Shown: positions 27,123 to 37,572, counted from the stretch's first letter. The stretch is DNA of 64,000 bases from Mucilaginibacter robiniae (GCF_012849215.1 NZ_CP051682.1:4712001-4776000), one strand, 5' to 3'. Numbers and translations are program-made. Notes: generated by a model from the letters alone, not told the origin.

Positions 27123-30100
27123 ATGCAAACTGCCCTCTATCAGTTTAAACGTAAGGCGCTCGCGTTGCCTATCGTATTCCTTTGTCTTACTAGTTTAGCT
27201 CAAAAAAAACAAGATTATACGCGCTTAGTTAACCCGTTTATAGGTACAGGTGGCCATGGGCACACCTATCCTGGCGCTGTGGTACCCTTTGGCATGGTAC
27301 AATTAAGTCCTGATACGCGTTTAGAAGGTTGGGATGGCTGTTCCGGTTACCACTATTCAGATACTGTAGTGTATGGTTTTTCACATACGCACCTTAGCGG
27401 CACTGGTATAGCCGATTATTGCGATGTACTGTTTATGCCTACAACAGGACAGCCGCAATTTAAAAATACAGATTATCGTTCGTCATTTAGTAAGAAATAT
27501 GAGGTTGCTTCTCCTGGTTATTATAAAACACAGTTAAACAAGTATAATATTAAAGTAGAACTCACGGCGACTACCCGGGCAGGGCTACATCAATACACTT
27601 ATCCCAATACCGACCAGGCGAATATCATCATTGACTTGCAACATCGCGACAAAGTACTTGATTCATGGATTGAGGTGGTGAATGATCATGAAATTCGTGG
27701 ATTTCGCAAATCACAGAGTTGGGCAAATAATCAGTATATTTTTTTTCATGCCAAATTTTCTAAGCCATTTAAAAAATACGGTATTGCTTTGAACGATGTC
27801 CTACAACAAGGATCACATAAAGTAGAAGGCAAGAACGTAAAGATGTTTGTTCAGTTTGATGATCCTAAAGAGGTACTAGTTAAGGTAGGCATATCAGCAG
27901 TTAGTGCAGAGGGAGCTCTCAAAAACCTGGACACAGAGATGCCTGACTTTGATTTTCGAAAAGTTGAAAAGCAAGCCAAAGCCAGTTGGAACGATGAGCT
28001 TAACAAAATACAAGTAGAAGGCGGTGGTCCGGCAGCTTCTCAAATGGCTATGAATGAACAAAGTGCTTATGGAAATAACAGGAGCGTATATCCGCAAGCA
28101 CGACGAAAGAAAGCAGAGCTTGTTGATTACAGTAAACTTAAGCAAACCATCTTCTACACCTCACTTTACCATTGTATGCTGGCCCCTAATATTTATAGCG
28201 ATATAGATGGGCAATATCGTGGCTTAGATGGGCAAATACATATGGCGCAAGGCTTTAATTATTATACAGTCTTTTCATTGTGGGATACCTTCCGGGCTGA
28301 ACATCCACTATTTACGCTGATTGACCGGAAGCGAACGCTGGATTTTATCAAGACGTTCTTGGCGATGTATGACCAAGGCGGATTACTACCAATATGGCCA
28401 TTAGCAACTACCGAAACTTATTGCATGATCGGCAATCACGCTATTCCGGTAATTGTAGATGCTTATGCCAAAGGCATTCGGGATTTTGATGCGGAGAAAG
28501 CCTTAACCGCCATGAAAGCAGCGGTTAATCGTAACCAATTTGGTTTAGAATCCTACCGGAAAAACGGAGCTGTGTTAGCTGACGACGAACACGAATCAGT
28601 TTCTAAAACACTCGAGTACGCTTATGATGATTGGTGCATTGCACAGATGGCTAAAATGTTGAACAAGTCGCAAGATTATACCACCTACATACAAAGGGCA
28701 CAATATTGGAAAAATGTGTTTAACCCGCAAAATGGCTTTATGCAGGCTCGAGTAAATGGCGGCTGGTACACACCATTTGAACCTACTGAAGTTAATAACA
28801 ATTATACCGAAGGCAACTCTTGGCAATATACCTTTTTTATACCGCAAGATGTGGAAGGCTTAATAAACCGCATGGGCGGCAAAGAAAACTTTGAAACTAA
28901 GTTGGATGAACTATTTACAACGCATGCTAAATTAAGCGGCCGCCAACAAGATGATATTACAGGCTTAATTGGCCAGTATGCACATGGAAATGAACCCAGT
29001 CATCATATAGCCTATTTATACAACTTCACCAGCAATCCGCATAAAACACAGCAGTTTTTGAACCAGATAATGCAAACCGAATACAGCAATAAACCAGATG
29101 GATTGGCGGGCAATGAAGACTGTGGGCAAATGTCTGCCTGGTATGTGATGAGTGCCTTAGGTTTGTATAATATAGCACCTGGTCAGCAGCAGTTAATGGT
29201 TGGCTTACCTCAGTTTGAAAAAGCTACCATTAACCTGGAGAATGGAAAAAAGTTTATTGTATCCAATTCAGGTATGGCTGTAAGCCCCAATAATGTGTAT
29301 TTGCAAGGCATGAACTTCAACAAAAAGCCTTATAACAAATTATATATTAACTACGATGATGTTGCAGAAGGCGGCGAATTTGAAGTTTTTACTGGCCGTT
29401 TACCTAATCAGTTATTTGTACAAGATTTGGAAAAACCTGCTTCAAAAATAAATGAGTCACAAATTATAGTAACTCCATCCATCGCAAGTTCAAGTATAAG
29501 TTTTAAACAAACCGATACTATTAACATAAATGTTGCTGATGAAGGTATAAAGCTATATTATACTACTGATGGTAGTGAGCCTACTACATCATCAACTTTA
29601 TATCAGAAGCCATTTGTTATAAATGCATCCACAACAATCAAAGCCATAGCGTTGAAAAATGGACAGCAAAGCTTTGTTACTACTGGGCGGTTTATAAAAA
29701 TTAGAAGTGATCTTAAACTCACGCTCTTAACCAAATACTTGCCTAACTATCCCGCACGAGGCGACGAATCACTGATTGATGGTTTACAAGGTTCTACTAA
29801 CTGGCGATTAGGTAATTGGCAGGGCTACCAAACTAACAACCTGGAAGCGGTTATAGATTTAGGTCAGGTAAAACCGGTTAAACAGGTTACTATAAGTACC
29901 TTACAGGATACACGTGCTTGGATAGTGTTTCCGAAAGCTGTACAATATTGGGTATCAAATGACGGCAAAAACTACCGGCTTATCAGTACAGTAAACACTA
30001 AAACTGCTATTGATGATTTAAAAGTACAAACCCAGACTTTTGATGGAACCTTAAATGTTAATACACGCTACATCAAAATTGTAGCGCAACAATATGGCGC

Positions 30101-30170
30101 ACTACCTGAATGGCATGAAAGCAAAGGCAAACCTTCGTACATCTTTGCAGATGAAATTAAGGTAGATTAG
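27123..30170 (+). CDS. Secreted alpha-1,2-mannosidase, GH92 family, with C-terminal beta domains
   Basis: A 1015-residue exported glycoside hydrolase. A signal peptide (about 1-26) is followed by the GH92 N-terminal beta domain (VNPFIGTGGHGHTYPGAVVPFGMVQLSPD) and the (alpha/alpha)6 catalytic domain to about residue 760, with typical segments SLWDTFRAEHPLFTLI, ADDEHESVSKTLEYAYDDWC, EGNSWQYTFF, GNEPSHHIAYLYNF and AGNEDCGQMSAWYV (catalytic acid/base region). The last 250 residues hold a chitobiase-type bacterial Ig-like module (YYTTDGSEPTTSSTLY) and an F5/8 type C (discoidin-like) domain, likely for carbohydrate binding. It probably trims N-glycan-type mannosides outside the cell. It is monocistronic, with a strong terminator after it. 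Confidence 0.93.
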   Translation: MQTALYQFKRKALALPIVFLCLTSLAQKKQDYTRLVNPFIGTGGHGHTYPGAVVPFGMVQLSPDTRLEGWDGCSGYHYSDTVVYGFSHTHLSGTGIADYCDVLFMPTTGQPQFKNTDYRSSFSKKYEVASPGYYKTQLNKYNIKVELTATTRAGLHQYTYPNTDQANIIIDLQHRDKVLDSWIEVVNDHEIRGFRKSQSWANNQYIFFHAKFSKPFKKYGIALNDVLQQGSHKVEGKNVKMFVQFDDPKEVLVKVGISAVSAEGALKNLDTEMPDFDFRKVEKQAKASWNDELNKIQVEGGGPAASQMAMNEQSAYGNNRSVYPQARRKKAELVDYSKLKQTIFYTSLYHCMLAPNIYSDIDGQYRGLDGQIHMAQGFNYYTVFSLWDTFRAEHPLFTLIDRKRTLDFIKTFLAMYDQGGLLPIWPLATTETYCMIGNHAIPVIVDAYAKGIRDFDAEKALTAMKAAVNRNQFGLESYRKNGAVLADDEHESVSKTLEYAYDDWCIAQMAKMLNKSQDYTTYIQRAQYWKNVFNPQNGFMQARVNGGWYTPFEPTEVNNNYTEGNSWQYTFFIPQDVEGLINRMGGKENFETKLDELFTTHAKLSGRQQDDITGLIGQYAHGNEPSHHIAYLYNFTSNPHKTQQFLNQIMQTEYSNKPDGLAGNEDCGQMSAWYVMSALGLYNIAPGQQQLMVGLPQFEKATINLENGKKFIVSNSGMAVSPNNVYLQGMNFNKKPYNKLYINYDDVAEGGEFEVFTGRLPNQLFVQDLEKPASKINESQIIVTPSIASSSISFKQTDTININVADEGIKLYYTTDGSEPTTSSTLYQKPFVINASTTIKAIALKNGQQSFVTTGRFIKIRSDLKLTLLTKYLPNYPARGDESLIDGLQGSTNWRLGNWQGYQTNNLEAVIDLGQVKPVKQVTISTLQDTRAWIVFPKAVQYWVSNDGKNYRLISTVNTKTAIDDLKVQTQTFDGTLNVNTRYIKIVAQQYGALPEWHESKGKPSYIFADEIKVD

Positions 30171-30171
30171 A

Positions 30172-30211
30172 GATAAAGCAGTGGTATAATCTTATATACC
30201 ACTGCTTTATC
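30172..30211. terminator. Bidirectional terminator between GH92 and PPK2 genes
   Basis: A perfect 17-bp stem (30172-30188 with 30195-30211, core AAGCAGTGGTATA/TATACCACTGCTT) and 6-nt loop between convergent genes. Confidence 0.88.
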
Positions 30212-30213
30212 CA

Positions 30214-31092
30214 TTACTCACTTTCCAACGATTGTTTAGCTTGTTCTAGCTTTTCTTTCTCAATTGCAGGCAGAACAGGATATTCTAACTTTAATTTTTT
30301 CAGGGTTTCAAGCATTATGGTTGAAATTGCAATACGCGTAAACCATTTCTTATCAGCTGGTATTACATACCATGGAGCATTAGGTGTAGATGTAGCGTTA
30401 ATTGCATCCTCATAGGCCTCTTGGTAATCAGCCCAATGGCTACGTTCCTCAATATCAGCAGAAGAAAACTTCCAGTTTTTATCAGCTTCATCAATACGTT
30501 TCAGAAAGCGTTCTTTTTGCTCGTCTTTTGATACATGCAGAAAAAACTTGATAATAGCGGTACCATTGCGGGTTAAATGCTTTTCAAAATCTCTTATACT
30601 ATCATACCGATGCTCCCAGAACTTTTTGTCCAAATCTTTCACATCGTTGATACCTGGTAGATTTTCTTTCATAACATATGCAGGATGTACTTTGGTAACC
30701 AACACGTTTTCATAATGCGAACGGTTATGAATACCTATCCGGCCACGCTCGGGCAATGCTTTGTAATGGCGCCATAAAAAATCATGATCATAATCCTCCG
30801 ATGTTGGCTGTTTGAAACTAAACACTTGGCACCCTTGAGGGTTCAGGCCCGACATGGTGTGCTTTATAGCACTGTCTTTGCCGGCTGCATCCATGGCCTG
30901 AAATATGATGAGTAAGCCATGTTTATTATCAGCATACAACTCATTTTGCAAATCAGAGGTCTGCTTAATCATATCAGCAAGTAGCTCATCAGCATCGTCT
31001 TTATCGTAACCTGCCGTATCAGCAGTGTCATAATCTTTAAGGGAAATCTTTTTATGATCAGTAATTTGAAATTTCTTGATTATATTTTCCAT
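30214..31092 (-). CDS. Polyphosphate kinase 2 family protein
   Basis: A 292-residue PPK2-type polyphosphate:nucleotide phosphotransferase. The Walker A-like FQAMDAAGKDSAIKHTMSGLNPQG, the lid region HDFLWRHYKALPERGRIGIHNRSHYENVLV and FFLHVSKDEQKERF are the family hallmarks. It uses polyphosphate to phosphorylate nucleotides or AMP/ADP in the cytoplasm. Single-domain, normal length. Monocistronic, convergent with the GH92 gene; the acceptor nucleotide cannot be assigned to a class with certainty. Confidence 0.93.
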   Translation of the reverse strand: MENIIKKFQITDHKKISLKDYDTADTAGYDKDDADELLADMIKQTSDLQNELYADNKHGLLIIFQAMDAAGKDSAIKHTMSGLNPQGCQVFSFKQPTSEDYDHDFLWRHYKALPERGRIGIHNRSHYENVLVTKVHPAYVMKENLPGINDVKDLDKKFWEHRYDSIRDFEKHLTRNGTAIIKFFLHVSKDEQKERFLKRIDEADKNWKFSSADIEERSHWADYQEAYEDAINATSTPNAPWYVIPADKKWFTRIAISTIMLETLKKLKLEYPVLPAIEKEKLEQAKQSLESE

Positions 31093-31199
31093 AGATAAAA
31101 TAGTTTTGTACCGGCTTTAAAATTTACCGGCTCTATCAGCGTTCTTAATATTTGTTAACGAATTATGGTGTTGACGGTATAATTTCACATATTTATCCA

Positions 31200-33527
31200 A
31201 TGTTTAAACGTATTCGAAATCCATTCCTGCGATACTTCGTAATTCTTATATACTTTGTAATTCTATTCTTCTGCGCCATTGAAATAAACTTTTTAGGTTT
31301 ATTCGGCTACTCTCCTGACATGCAAGATGTTAAAAACCCTATCTTATCTGTTGCATCAGAAGTCTACACCGCCGATGGTCAACTTTTAGCCAGATTTTAT
31401 AAGGAAAACCGCTCGCCGGTCGAGTTTAAAAACATATCGCCTAACCTCATCAATGCCTTAGTTGCTACTGAAGATGCTCGATTTTATAAGCATCATGGTG
31501 TTGATTACTACTCCTTTTTTACTGGTTTGCTATCTACAGCTAAGGGCGATAAGCGTGGCGGCAGCACTATTACACAACAATTAGCCAAAAATTTGTTTCA
31601 AACCCGTAAAAGAAAATATCAGGGCTTCATAAGGCATATTCCCGTATTGCGTACAGCAGTTTATAAGATAAAAGAATGGTTAACCGCTTTCAAGATTGAA
31701 CATGTTTATAGCAAGCAACAAATTTTAACTTTATACTTTAATACTGTACCATTTGGTAACAATACTTTTGGTATTAAAACGGCAACTCTAAAGTACTTCA
31801 ATAAAACGCCTGATGCAGTAACACCAGATCAGGCAGCTACTTTAATTGGTATGCTTAAAGCAACCTCAACCTACAACCCTATTCGTAATCCGAAGCGTTC
31901 ACTGGAACGCCGGAACGTAGTTTTAGGGCAAATGGAAAAATACGGTTACTTATCGCCACAAGCTTTCGCTACTTACAGTCACGAACCCCTAACTTTGGAT
32001 TTAAGTTATGTGGAAGACGATGCACAAGGCGATTCGTACCTGCGCCGTGCCGTTGAAAAATGGTTGGAAAAATGGTTAAAAGCCAACGATTATGATTTGT
32101 ATGAAGATGGCTTGAAAATTTATACCACTATTGATTCACGCTTGCAGCAATACGCCGAAGAGGCTGTTGCCGAAAAAATGAAAATGCTTCAAAAGCGATT
32201 TAATGGTATTTGGGGCAATAGAAATCCTTGGCGCGATTCAAAGGGTAATGAAATTGTAGATTTTGTACTGAAGGCAGAACAACGTTTACCCATATATAAA
32301 GTATTAGAAACAAAGTATAAAGGAGATAGCAGCCAGATACAGCAATACTTTACAACTAAAAAACGCATGAAGGTATTTACCTGGAATGGTGAACGTGATA
32401 CAACTTTTTCAAGTGAAGACTCTATTAAATATTATGCCCGTATCCTGAACACGGGTATGATGACCATTGAGCCTAGTACCGGTAAAATTAAGGTTTGGAT
32501 TGGTGGCATTAATAATAAATACTTTAAATACGATCACGTTAATCAGGCCAAGCGCCAGGCGGGTTCAACCTTCAAGCCTTTCGCTTACCTGACGGCTTTA
32601 GATAATGGTTATACGCCATGTGATAAATTTACGGATAAGCCTGTATCCATAACCTATGATGATAATGGCAAGCAAGAGGTTTGGTCACCTAATAACGCGG
32701 ATTTCCATTTTTCTTATCGTGAAATGTCATTACGATGGGCTATGGGCAAATCGGTAAATTCCATCACGGCGCAGCTAACCGAAAAAGTGGGCTGGGATAA
32801 AGTGGTAGAGTATGCTCATAAATGCGGTATTGAAAGCCCGCTGAAAGCTGTACCATCTGTATCATTAGGCTCAAATGATGTTTCAGTTTACGAAATGGTG
32901 CGCGCTTACAGTACATTCCTGAACAAAGGGCAACGGATTGATCCTTTACTGGTCACCAAAATCACAGACCATAATGGCAACGTTTTACAAGAGTTTGAAT
33001 TGAAAAGCACCCAGGTTCTTAGTCCCGAAACGGCCTGGCTGATGCTGTACATGTTCCGTGGTGGTATGGAAGAACCCGGCGGCACATCGCAAGCTTTATG
33101 GGAATATCCGGGCTTATGGAAAAAAGCAAGTAACCAAATTGGTGGCAAAACCGGAACCTCTTCTGATTATGTAGATGGCTGGTATATGGGCATTACCAAA
33201 GATTTGGTTACCGGTATATGGGTAGGTGCAGATGATCGTAGCGTGCATTTTAACTCATCTGGCAGTGGCGAAGGTTCACATACCGCTTTACCTATTTTCG
33301 GGCGGTTTATGGAAAAAGTATATGCTGATGAAAAATCAGGCTATGCTCCGGGGCCTTTCCCTAAACCTTGGGTTAAAATTACTAAAGAGTACACTTGTCC
33401 AACGCCGCATATTTCGGTAGACACGTCATCTTCGACTGACAGCTTATCTGCACCAATTGATACAGCCGCAAAATCAGTTGAGCCTCCACCACCAGAACAA
33501 CCACAAAATCAGCCACCACTTGAGTAA
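31200..33527 (+). CDS. Class A penicillin-binding protein 1A
   Basis: A 775-residue bifunctional peptidoglycan synthase. An N-terminal membrane anchor (about 8-35) is followed by the GT51 transglycosylase domain with ATEDARFYKHHGVDYY (catalytic Glu), GGSTITQQLAKN and the membrane-binding TAFKIEHVYSKQQILTLYFN, then a transpeptidase domain with SxxK QAGSTFKPF, the SxN SVNSIT and the KTG motif GGKTGTSSDYVDGWY. The last 60 residues are Pro/Ser-rich. The open frame begins at a TTG at 31152, but ATG 31200 (MFKRIRNPFLRY) fits the cytoplasmic start. The stop codon lies in the loop of the terminator. Confidence 0.95.
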   Translation: MFKRIRNPFLRYFVILIYFVILFFCAIEINFLGLFGYSPDMQDVKNPILSVASEVYTADGQLLARFYKENRSPVEFKNISPNLINALVATEDARFYKHHGVDYYSFFTGLLSTAKGDKRGGSTITQQLAKNLFQTRKRKYQGFIRHIPVLRTAVYKIKEWLTAFKIEHVYSKQQILTLYFNTVPFGNNTFGIKTATLKYFNKTPDAVTPDQAATLIGMLKATSTYNPIRNPKRSLERRNVVLGQMEKYGYLSPQAFATYSHEPLTLDLSYVEDDAQGDSYLRRAVEKWLEKWLKANDYDLYEDGLKIYTTIDSRLQQYAEEAVAEKMKMLQKRFNGIWGNRNPWRDSKGNEIVDFVLKAEQRLPIYKVLETKYKGDSSQIQQYFTTKKRMKVFTWNGERDTTFSSEDSIKYYARILNTGMMTIEPSTGKIKVWIGGINNKYFKYDHVNQAKRQAGSTFKPFAYLTALDNGYTPCDKFTDKPVSITYDDNGKQEVWSPNNADFHFSYREMSLRWAMGKSVNSITAQLTEKVGWDKVVEYAHKCGIESPLKAVPSVSLGSNDVSVYEMVRAYSTFLNKGQRIDPLLVTKITDHNGNVLQEFELKSTQVLSPETAWLMLYMFRGGMEEPGGTSQALWEYPGLWKKASNQIGGKTGTSSDYVDGWYMGITKDLVTGIWVGADDRSVHFNSSGSGEGSHTALPIFGRFMEKVYADEKSGYAPGPFPKPWVKITKEYTCPTPHISVDTSSSTDSLSAPIDTAAKSVEPPPPEQPQNQPPLE

Positions 33528-33540
33528 AGGTGGCTGATTT
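33506..33540 (+). terminator. Terminator spanning the end of the PBP1A gene
   Basis: AAATCAGCCACC (33506-33517) pairs with GGTGGCTGATTT (33529-33540), a perfect 12-bp stem. The loop contains the PBP1A stop codon. Confidence 0.7.
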
Positions 33541-33600
33541 GTTAATACCTCCTATAGCCAATTTTTAGTTAATTTTGGTGATTGTTAATCAACTTACTTT

Positions 33601-36600
33601 ATGAAACACATTTACTTTACGATAAGTAAAGCCAAAATTATTTTCATCTTAATACTGTTCACGTTAATGGCTAGCTTGTTTAGCAATACAGCTAGGGCGC
33701 AGTATTTTGGTGAGAATAAGGTACGATACAAAAACCTGAAGTTTAAGGTTTATAAAACCCCGCATTTCGAAATATACTACTACCTCAAAAATGATAGCTT
33801 GCTGAAGCGCTTTGCACAAGAAAGCGAATTGTGGTACACGTTGCACCAGCAGGTATTCAGAGATACTTTCAGACGAGCTAATCCCATTATACTATATGCA
33901 GACCATCCCGACTTTCAACAAACTACCGCGATTGAAGGTGAAATTGGCGTGGGTACAGGTGGTGTAACTGAAGGTTTAAAAAACCGTGTAGTTATGCCCA
34001 TTATGGAAACAAACCAAACTACACGTCACGTTATAGGTCATGAGTTGGTACACGCGTTTCAATATCATTTGTTGCTGCGCAATGATACCACTAATATTGG
34101 CAATATCAACAATATGCCTTTGTGGATGATTGAAGGTATGGCCGAATACCTTTCTTTAGGTAAAAAGGATGCTTACACAGCTATGTGGATGCGTGATGCT
34201 TATTTAAACCATGATATACCAAGCGTTAAGGATTTAACCGAAAGTACCAAATATTTCCCTTACCGTTATGGTGAGGCTTTTTGGTCTTACCTGGGTTCAA
34301 CTTATGGTGACACTATCATTGTCCCCTTCTTTAAAAATACAGCCCGCTATGGCTTAGCTTATGGCATACGCCGTACGTTTGGATATGATGATAAAACTTT
34401 ATCCAACCTCTGGAAAAATTCCATTACTACCATGTATCAACCTTACCTGAAAGATACAGCGCAGGTACCCGTTGGTAAGCGTATTATTGATAATAAAAAC
34501 TCCGGTGAAATGAATATAGCACCGGCAATTAGCCCAGATGGTAAGTATTTAGCCTTCCTGTCCGAAAAAGATCTGTTCTCGGTAGATTTGTTTCTGGCTG
34601 ATGCACAAACCGGCCATATCATAAAAAAGCTAACCAGCAAAACATCTAATACGCATATTGACGAGTTTAACTTTATTGAATCTGCTGGAGCTTGGTCGCC
34701 TGATGGTAAAAAGTTTGCTTTCAGTATTTTCAGCAAAGGGCGCAACCGTTTGTTAGTTGTAGAAGTGCCAAGTGGACGCGTACTGGATAATATCTCTATG
34801 GGTAAAGCTGAACAGTTCAGTAATCTAACCTGGTCTCCTAACGGTTATGAAATTGCTTTTCAAGGTTTAGCTAACGGTTATGGTGATTTATACTTGTATA
34901 ACTTCAACACTAAAAAGGTAAAGCAACTAACTAACGATAAATACTCAGATTACCAGCCCAGCTTTTCAAGAGACGGTAAAAAAATAGTTTTTAGTAGTGA
35001 TCGTACCACTTACGATGCTGCACTAACACAAACCATCACTTTCAACCTGGCTGAACTAGATTTAGCAACAGGTAAAGTAACTGATATTAAAGTTTTTGAT
35101 GGAGCGAACAACCTCAATCCGCAGTACTCGGCAGATAACTCGCAAATCTATTTCCTATCCAACCGTGATGGTTTCCGTAACATGTATCGCTACACCATAG
35201 CTACCGGTAACGTTGAACAAATGACGGACTTATTTACCGGGATTTGCGGTATTACAGAATATTCACCGGCACTAAGTATTTCCAATCACGACGATATAGT
35301 TTACTCTTACTACCGCTCACAGAAGTATGCTATATACAATGCTAAAGCATCAGCCTTTACGCCAAAGGCTGTTAGTGGTAGTGAAACCCACTACGAAGCG
35401 GCTATGCTGCCGCCGCCTAAAGCTGTTGGGGTAGATTTAATTAACGCTAACCTAAATAACTATCTGGCTTATCCGAGAATACCGGCCGATTCTATCCATA
35501 ACATTCCATACCGACCACAATTTAAACTCGATTATCTAGCTAGTAGCGGAGTTGGTGTTGGCGTTAGTGCTTACGGCACAGGTTTAGCCAGCGGTGTACA
35601 AGGTGTATTCAGCGACATTTTAGGTCGGAACCAGATTTATGCAGGTGCTGCCGTAAATGGCGAAATCTACGATTTTGGCGGACAGCTGTTATACATCAAT
35701 CAAAGAGGACGTTGGAATTTTGGTGCAGGCCTGTCACATATTCCTTATCAATACGGGAACTTTGGTTCACGTACTACCACAATAACCAACAACGGTACGC
35801 AAACGCCGGTAGTAGAACAATATACCGATATTATCCGCACTTTCGAAAATTCAGGCCGAGTATTAGCTTCTTATCCGTTTTCCAAAGCTACCCGCATCGA
35901 GTTTGGTGCAAGTGCTGCCTACTACTCCTACCGCGTACAGCGTTATAGCGATTATTACAACTACACCCGCAGGAACGACAGTACCTTTATTGGGAACTAT
36001 GTAGGTTCTGATCGTCATACAGTATCGCGCAGTGATTATTTAGATCAAACCGGTTTAAATTTAAGACCTTTTACAATTTATTCTATCAGTACTGCTTTAA
36101 TTGGCGATAACTCCTACTTCGGTATTGCTTCACCTCTAAGTGGTTTCCGATACCGTTTAGGTGCTGAGTATAATATAGGTTCTTTTAAATTTTTCAGCCC
36201 AACCATTGATTTACGTAAATACGTTCGATTGAGCCCGGTAACTTTTGCTGGCCGGTTATATAGTGTAGGACGCTTCGGTAATACTGAGAACGTTTTGTAC
36301 CCATATTACTTAGGCTACCCGTTCCTGATTAGAGGTTACGAATACACCAGCTTTTATAACAGCAACAAAGTAGCTAGTAACAACTTTACTATCGATCAGC
36401 TTTCAGGTAACCGTATAGCTGTAGCTAACTTTGAGGTTCGTTTGCCTTTCACTGGTCCAGAAAAGCTATCTCAAATTAAGTCTAAGTTCTTTTTTTCTGA
36501 ACTATCCTTCTTTTTTGATGCAGGTTTAGCATGGAACCAAGGCGATAAAATTGAATTCAAAAGTAACCCAACGCTCTTAAGAAGTGACTTGGTAGTTGAT

Positions 36601-36804
36601 AGCAGTAATCAACCCGTTTTGGACGCCAATGGTCAGAAACAATATCAATCAGTTTATTCCAGAGTTCCGATTACCAGTGCTGGTGTATCTTTGCGTGTTA
36701 ATCTGTTTGGCTATCTGGTACTTGAGCCTTATCTGGCCGTGCCTTTCAACCGTACTGATGTAAGCAAACCTGTATTTGGGTTGAACTTTGCACCTGGGTG
36801 GTAA
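33601..36804 (+). CDS. Outer-membrane protein with metalloprotease-like, TolB-like propeller and beta-barrel domains
   Basis: A 1067-residue exported protein. A signal peptide (about 1-33) is followed by a peptidase MA-like domain (about 40-290) with an H-E-x-x-H zinc motif in GHELVHAFQYH (His 147, Glu 148, His 151) and a downstream Glu in IEGMAEYLSLG that could be the third ligand. Next come WD40-like PD40/TolB repeats (about 300-600; ISPDGKYLAFLSE, WSPDGKKFAFSI, WSPNGYEIAFQ, FSRDGKKIVFSSD, YSADNSQIYFLSN). The C-terminal 400 residues are a BamA/surface-antigen-type barrel ending in an aromatic-rich strand (LNFAPGW). All zinc ligands are present, so it may be an active protease displayed at the outer membrane. 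Substrate unknown. Monocistronic. Confidence 0.82.
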   Translation: MKHIYFTISKAKIIFILILFTLMASLFSNTARAQYFGENKVRYKNLKFKVYKTPHFEIYYYLKNDSLLKRFAQESELWYTLHQQVFRDTFRRANPIILYADHPDFQQTTAIEGEIGVGTGGVTEGLKNRVVMPIMETNQTTRHVIGHELVHAFQYHLLLRNDTTNIGNINNMPLWMIEGMAEYLSLGKKDAYTAMWMRDAYLNHDIPSVKDLTESTKYFPYRYGEAFWSYLGSTYGDTIIVPFFKNTARYGLAYGIRRTFGYDDKTLSNLWKNSITTMYQPYLKDTAQVPVGKRIIDNKNSGEMNIAPAISPDGKYLAFLSEKDLFSVDLFLADAQTGHIIKKLTSKTSNTHIDEFNFIESAGAWSPDGKKFAFSIFSKGRNRLLVVEVPSGRVLDNISMGKAEQFSNLTWSPNGYEIAFQGLANGYGDLYLYNFNTKKVKQLTNDKYSDYQPSFSRDGKKIVFSSDRTTYDAALTQTITFNLAELDLATGKVTDIKVFDGANNLNPQYSADNSQIYFLSNRDGFRNMYRYTIATGNVEQMTDLFTGICGITEYSPALSISNHDDIVYSYYRSQKYAIYNAKASAFTPKAVSGSETHYEAAMLPPPKAVGVDLINANLNNYLAYPRIPADSIHNIPYRPQFKLDYLASSGVGVGVSAYGTGLASGVQGVFSDILGRNQIYAGAAVNGEIYDFGGQLLYINQRGRWNFGAGLSHIPYQYGNFGSRTTTITNNGTQTPVVEQYTDIIRTFENSGRVLASYPFSKATRIEFGASAAYYSYRVQRYSDYYNYTRRNDSTFIGNYVGSDRHTVSRSDYLDQTGLNLRPFTIYSISTALIGDNSYFGIASPLSGFRYRLGAEYNIGSFKFFSPTIDLRKYVRLSPVTFAGRLYSVGRFGNTENVLYPYYLGYPFLIRGYEYTSFYNSNKVASNNFTIDQLSGNRIAVANFEVRLPFTGPEKLSQIKSKFFFSELSFFFDAGLAWNQGDKIEFKSNPTLLRSDLVVDSSNQPVLDANGQKQYQSVYSRVPITSAGVSLRVNLFGYLVLEPYLAVPFNRTDVSKPVFGLNFAPGW

Positions 36805-36827
36805 GCTTTTTTAATTTTTTTAAGTAT

Positions 36828-36853
36828 AAGCGGCTCTTTTAGGCCGCTTTTTT
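36828..36853 (+). terminator. Terminator after the protease-barrel gene
   Basis: AAGCGGC (36828-36834) and GCCGCTT (36843-36849) form a stem followed by a run of T. Confidence 0.85.
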
Positions 36854-36904
36854 AGTTTAATAAAACAGCTTCAACGCTTTATAGTTTATGTGGTAACTAT
36901 TATC

Positions 36905-37525
36905 ATGAAAAACCTTTTAATATTATGTTTGGGACTATTAGGCCCATTGGCTGTAATTGCTCAAACCACTCCTCCTCGCGGAACATCATATCAGGATTCT
37001 GTTCGTATACAACAAAGCCGCTACCCGGTAAAAAATATTAGTAATTTGTACATGAATCCTGTAATGGATATTGTTGAAAATCTCACACAAAGCACAAAAC
37101 ACCCAATATTCTTAAACGCACTCAGAGCAGCTAACTTAACTGCTACCTTTAAAAGCAGAGGTCCTATCACCTTGTTTTTACCTAGCGATTCTGCATTCAT
37201 CAGTCGGCTTGGACAATCACATTTAGATACGCTTTTGAAACCTGAACATAAATTGGAACTAAGCAACTTTATCACCTACCATGCTGTTGCCGGGCGTTTA
37301 GATGCGAAAAGTATTGGCAAACAAATTAAAGCAGGTAATGGAGAAGCTACCTTATTAACCTTATCGGGCAGCAAAATTATTGCTCGTATTGATGGAAACC
37401 GGAATATTGTACTAACTGATGAAACAGGAGGACAAAGTGTTATTGAAAAGTTTAATGTGCAGCAAAGTAATGGATTGATACACCTCATTAATCCTGATAT
37501 TATGGCTAAAAACAGGATTTTATAG
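36905..37525 (+). CDS. Secreted fasciclin (FAS1) domain protein
   Basis: A 206-residue exported protein: signal peptide (MKNLLILCLGLLGPLAVIAQ), short linker, and one FAS1 domain (about 55-200). The H1 segment (GPITLFLPSDSAFISRLG), the YH motif (NFITYHAVAGRLDAKSI) and the H2 segment (NGLIHLINPDIM) are visible. FAS1 domains usually mediate adhesion or matrix interaction. The ATG at 36905 is chosen because an upstream GTG frame (36890) only adds five residues before the signal. It is upstream of msrB by 47 bp on the same strand. Confidence 0.88.
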   Translation: MKNLLILCLGLLGPLAVIAQTTPPRGTSYQDSVRIQQSRYPVKNISNLYMNPVMDIVENLTQSTKHPIFLNALRAANLTATFKSRGPITLFLPSDSAFISRLGQSHLDTLLKPEHKLELSNFITYHAVAGRLDAKSIGKQIKAGNGEATLLTLSGSKIIARIDGNRNIVLTDETGGQSVIEKFNVQQSNGLIHLINPDIMAKNRIL

Positions 37526-37572
37526 TGACAAACTACAAAATCTAAAGCTAAATTTTAGCCGTACGTTTTGGT

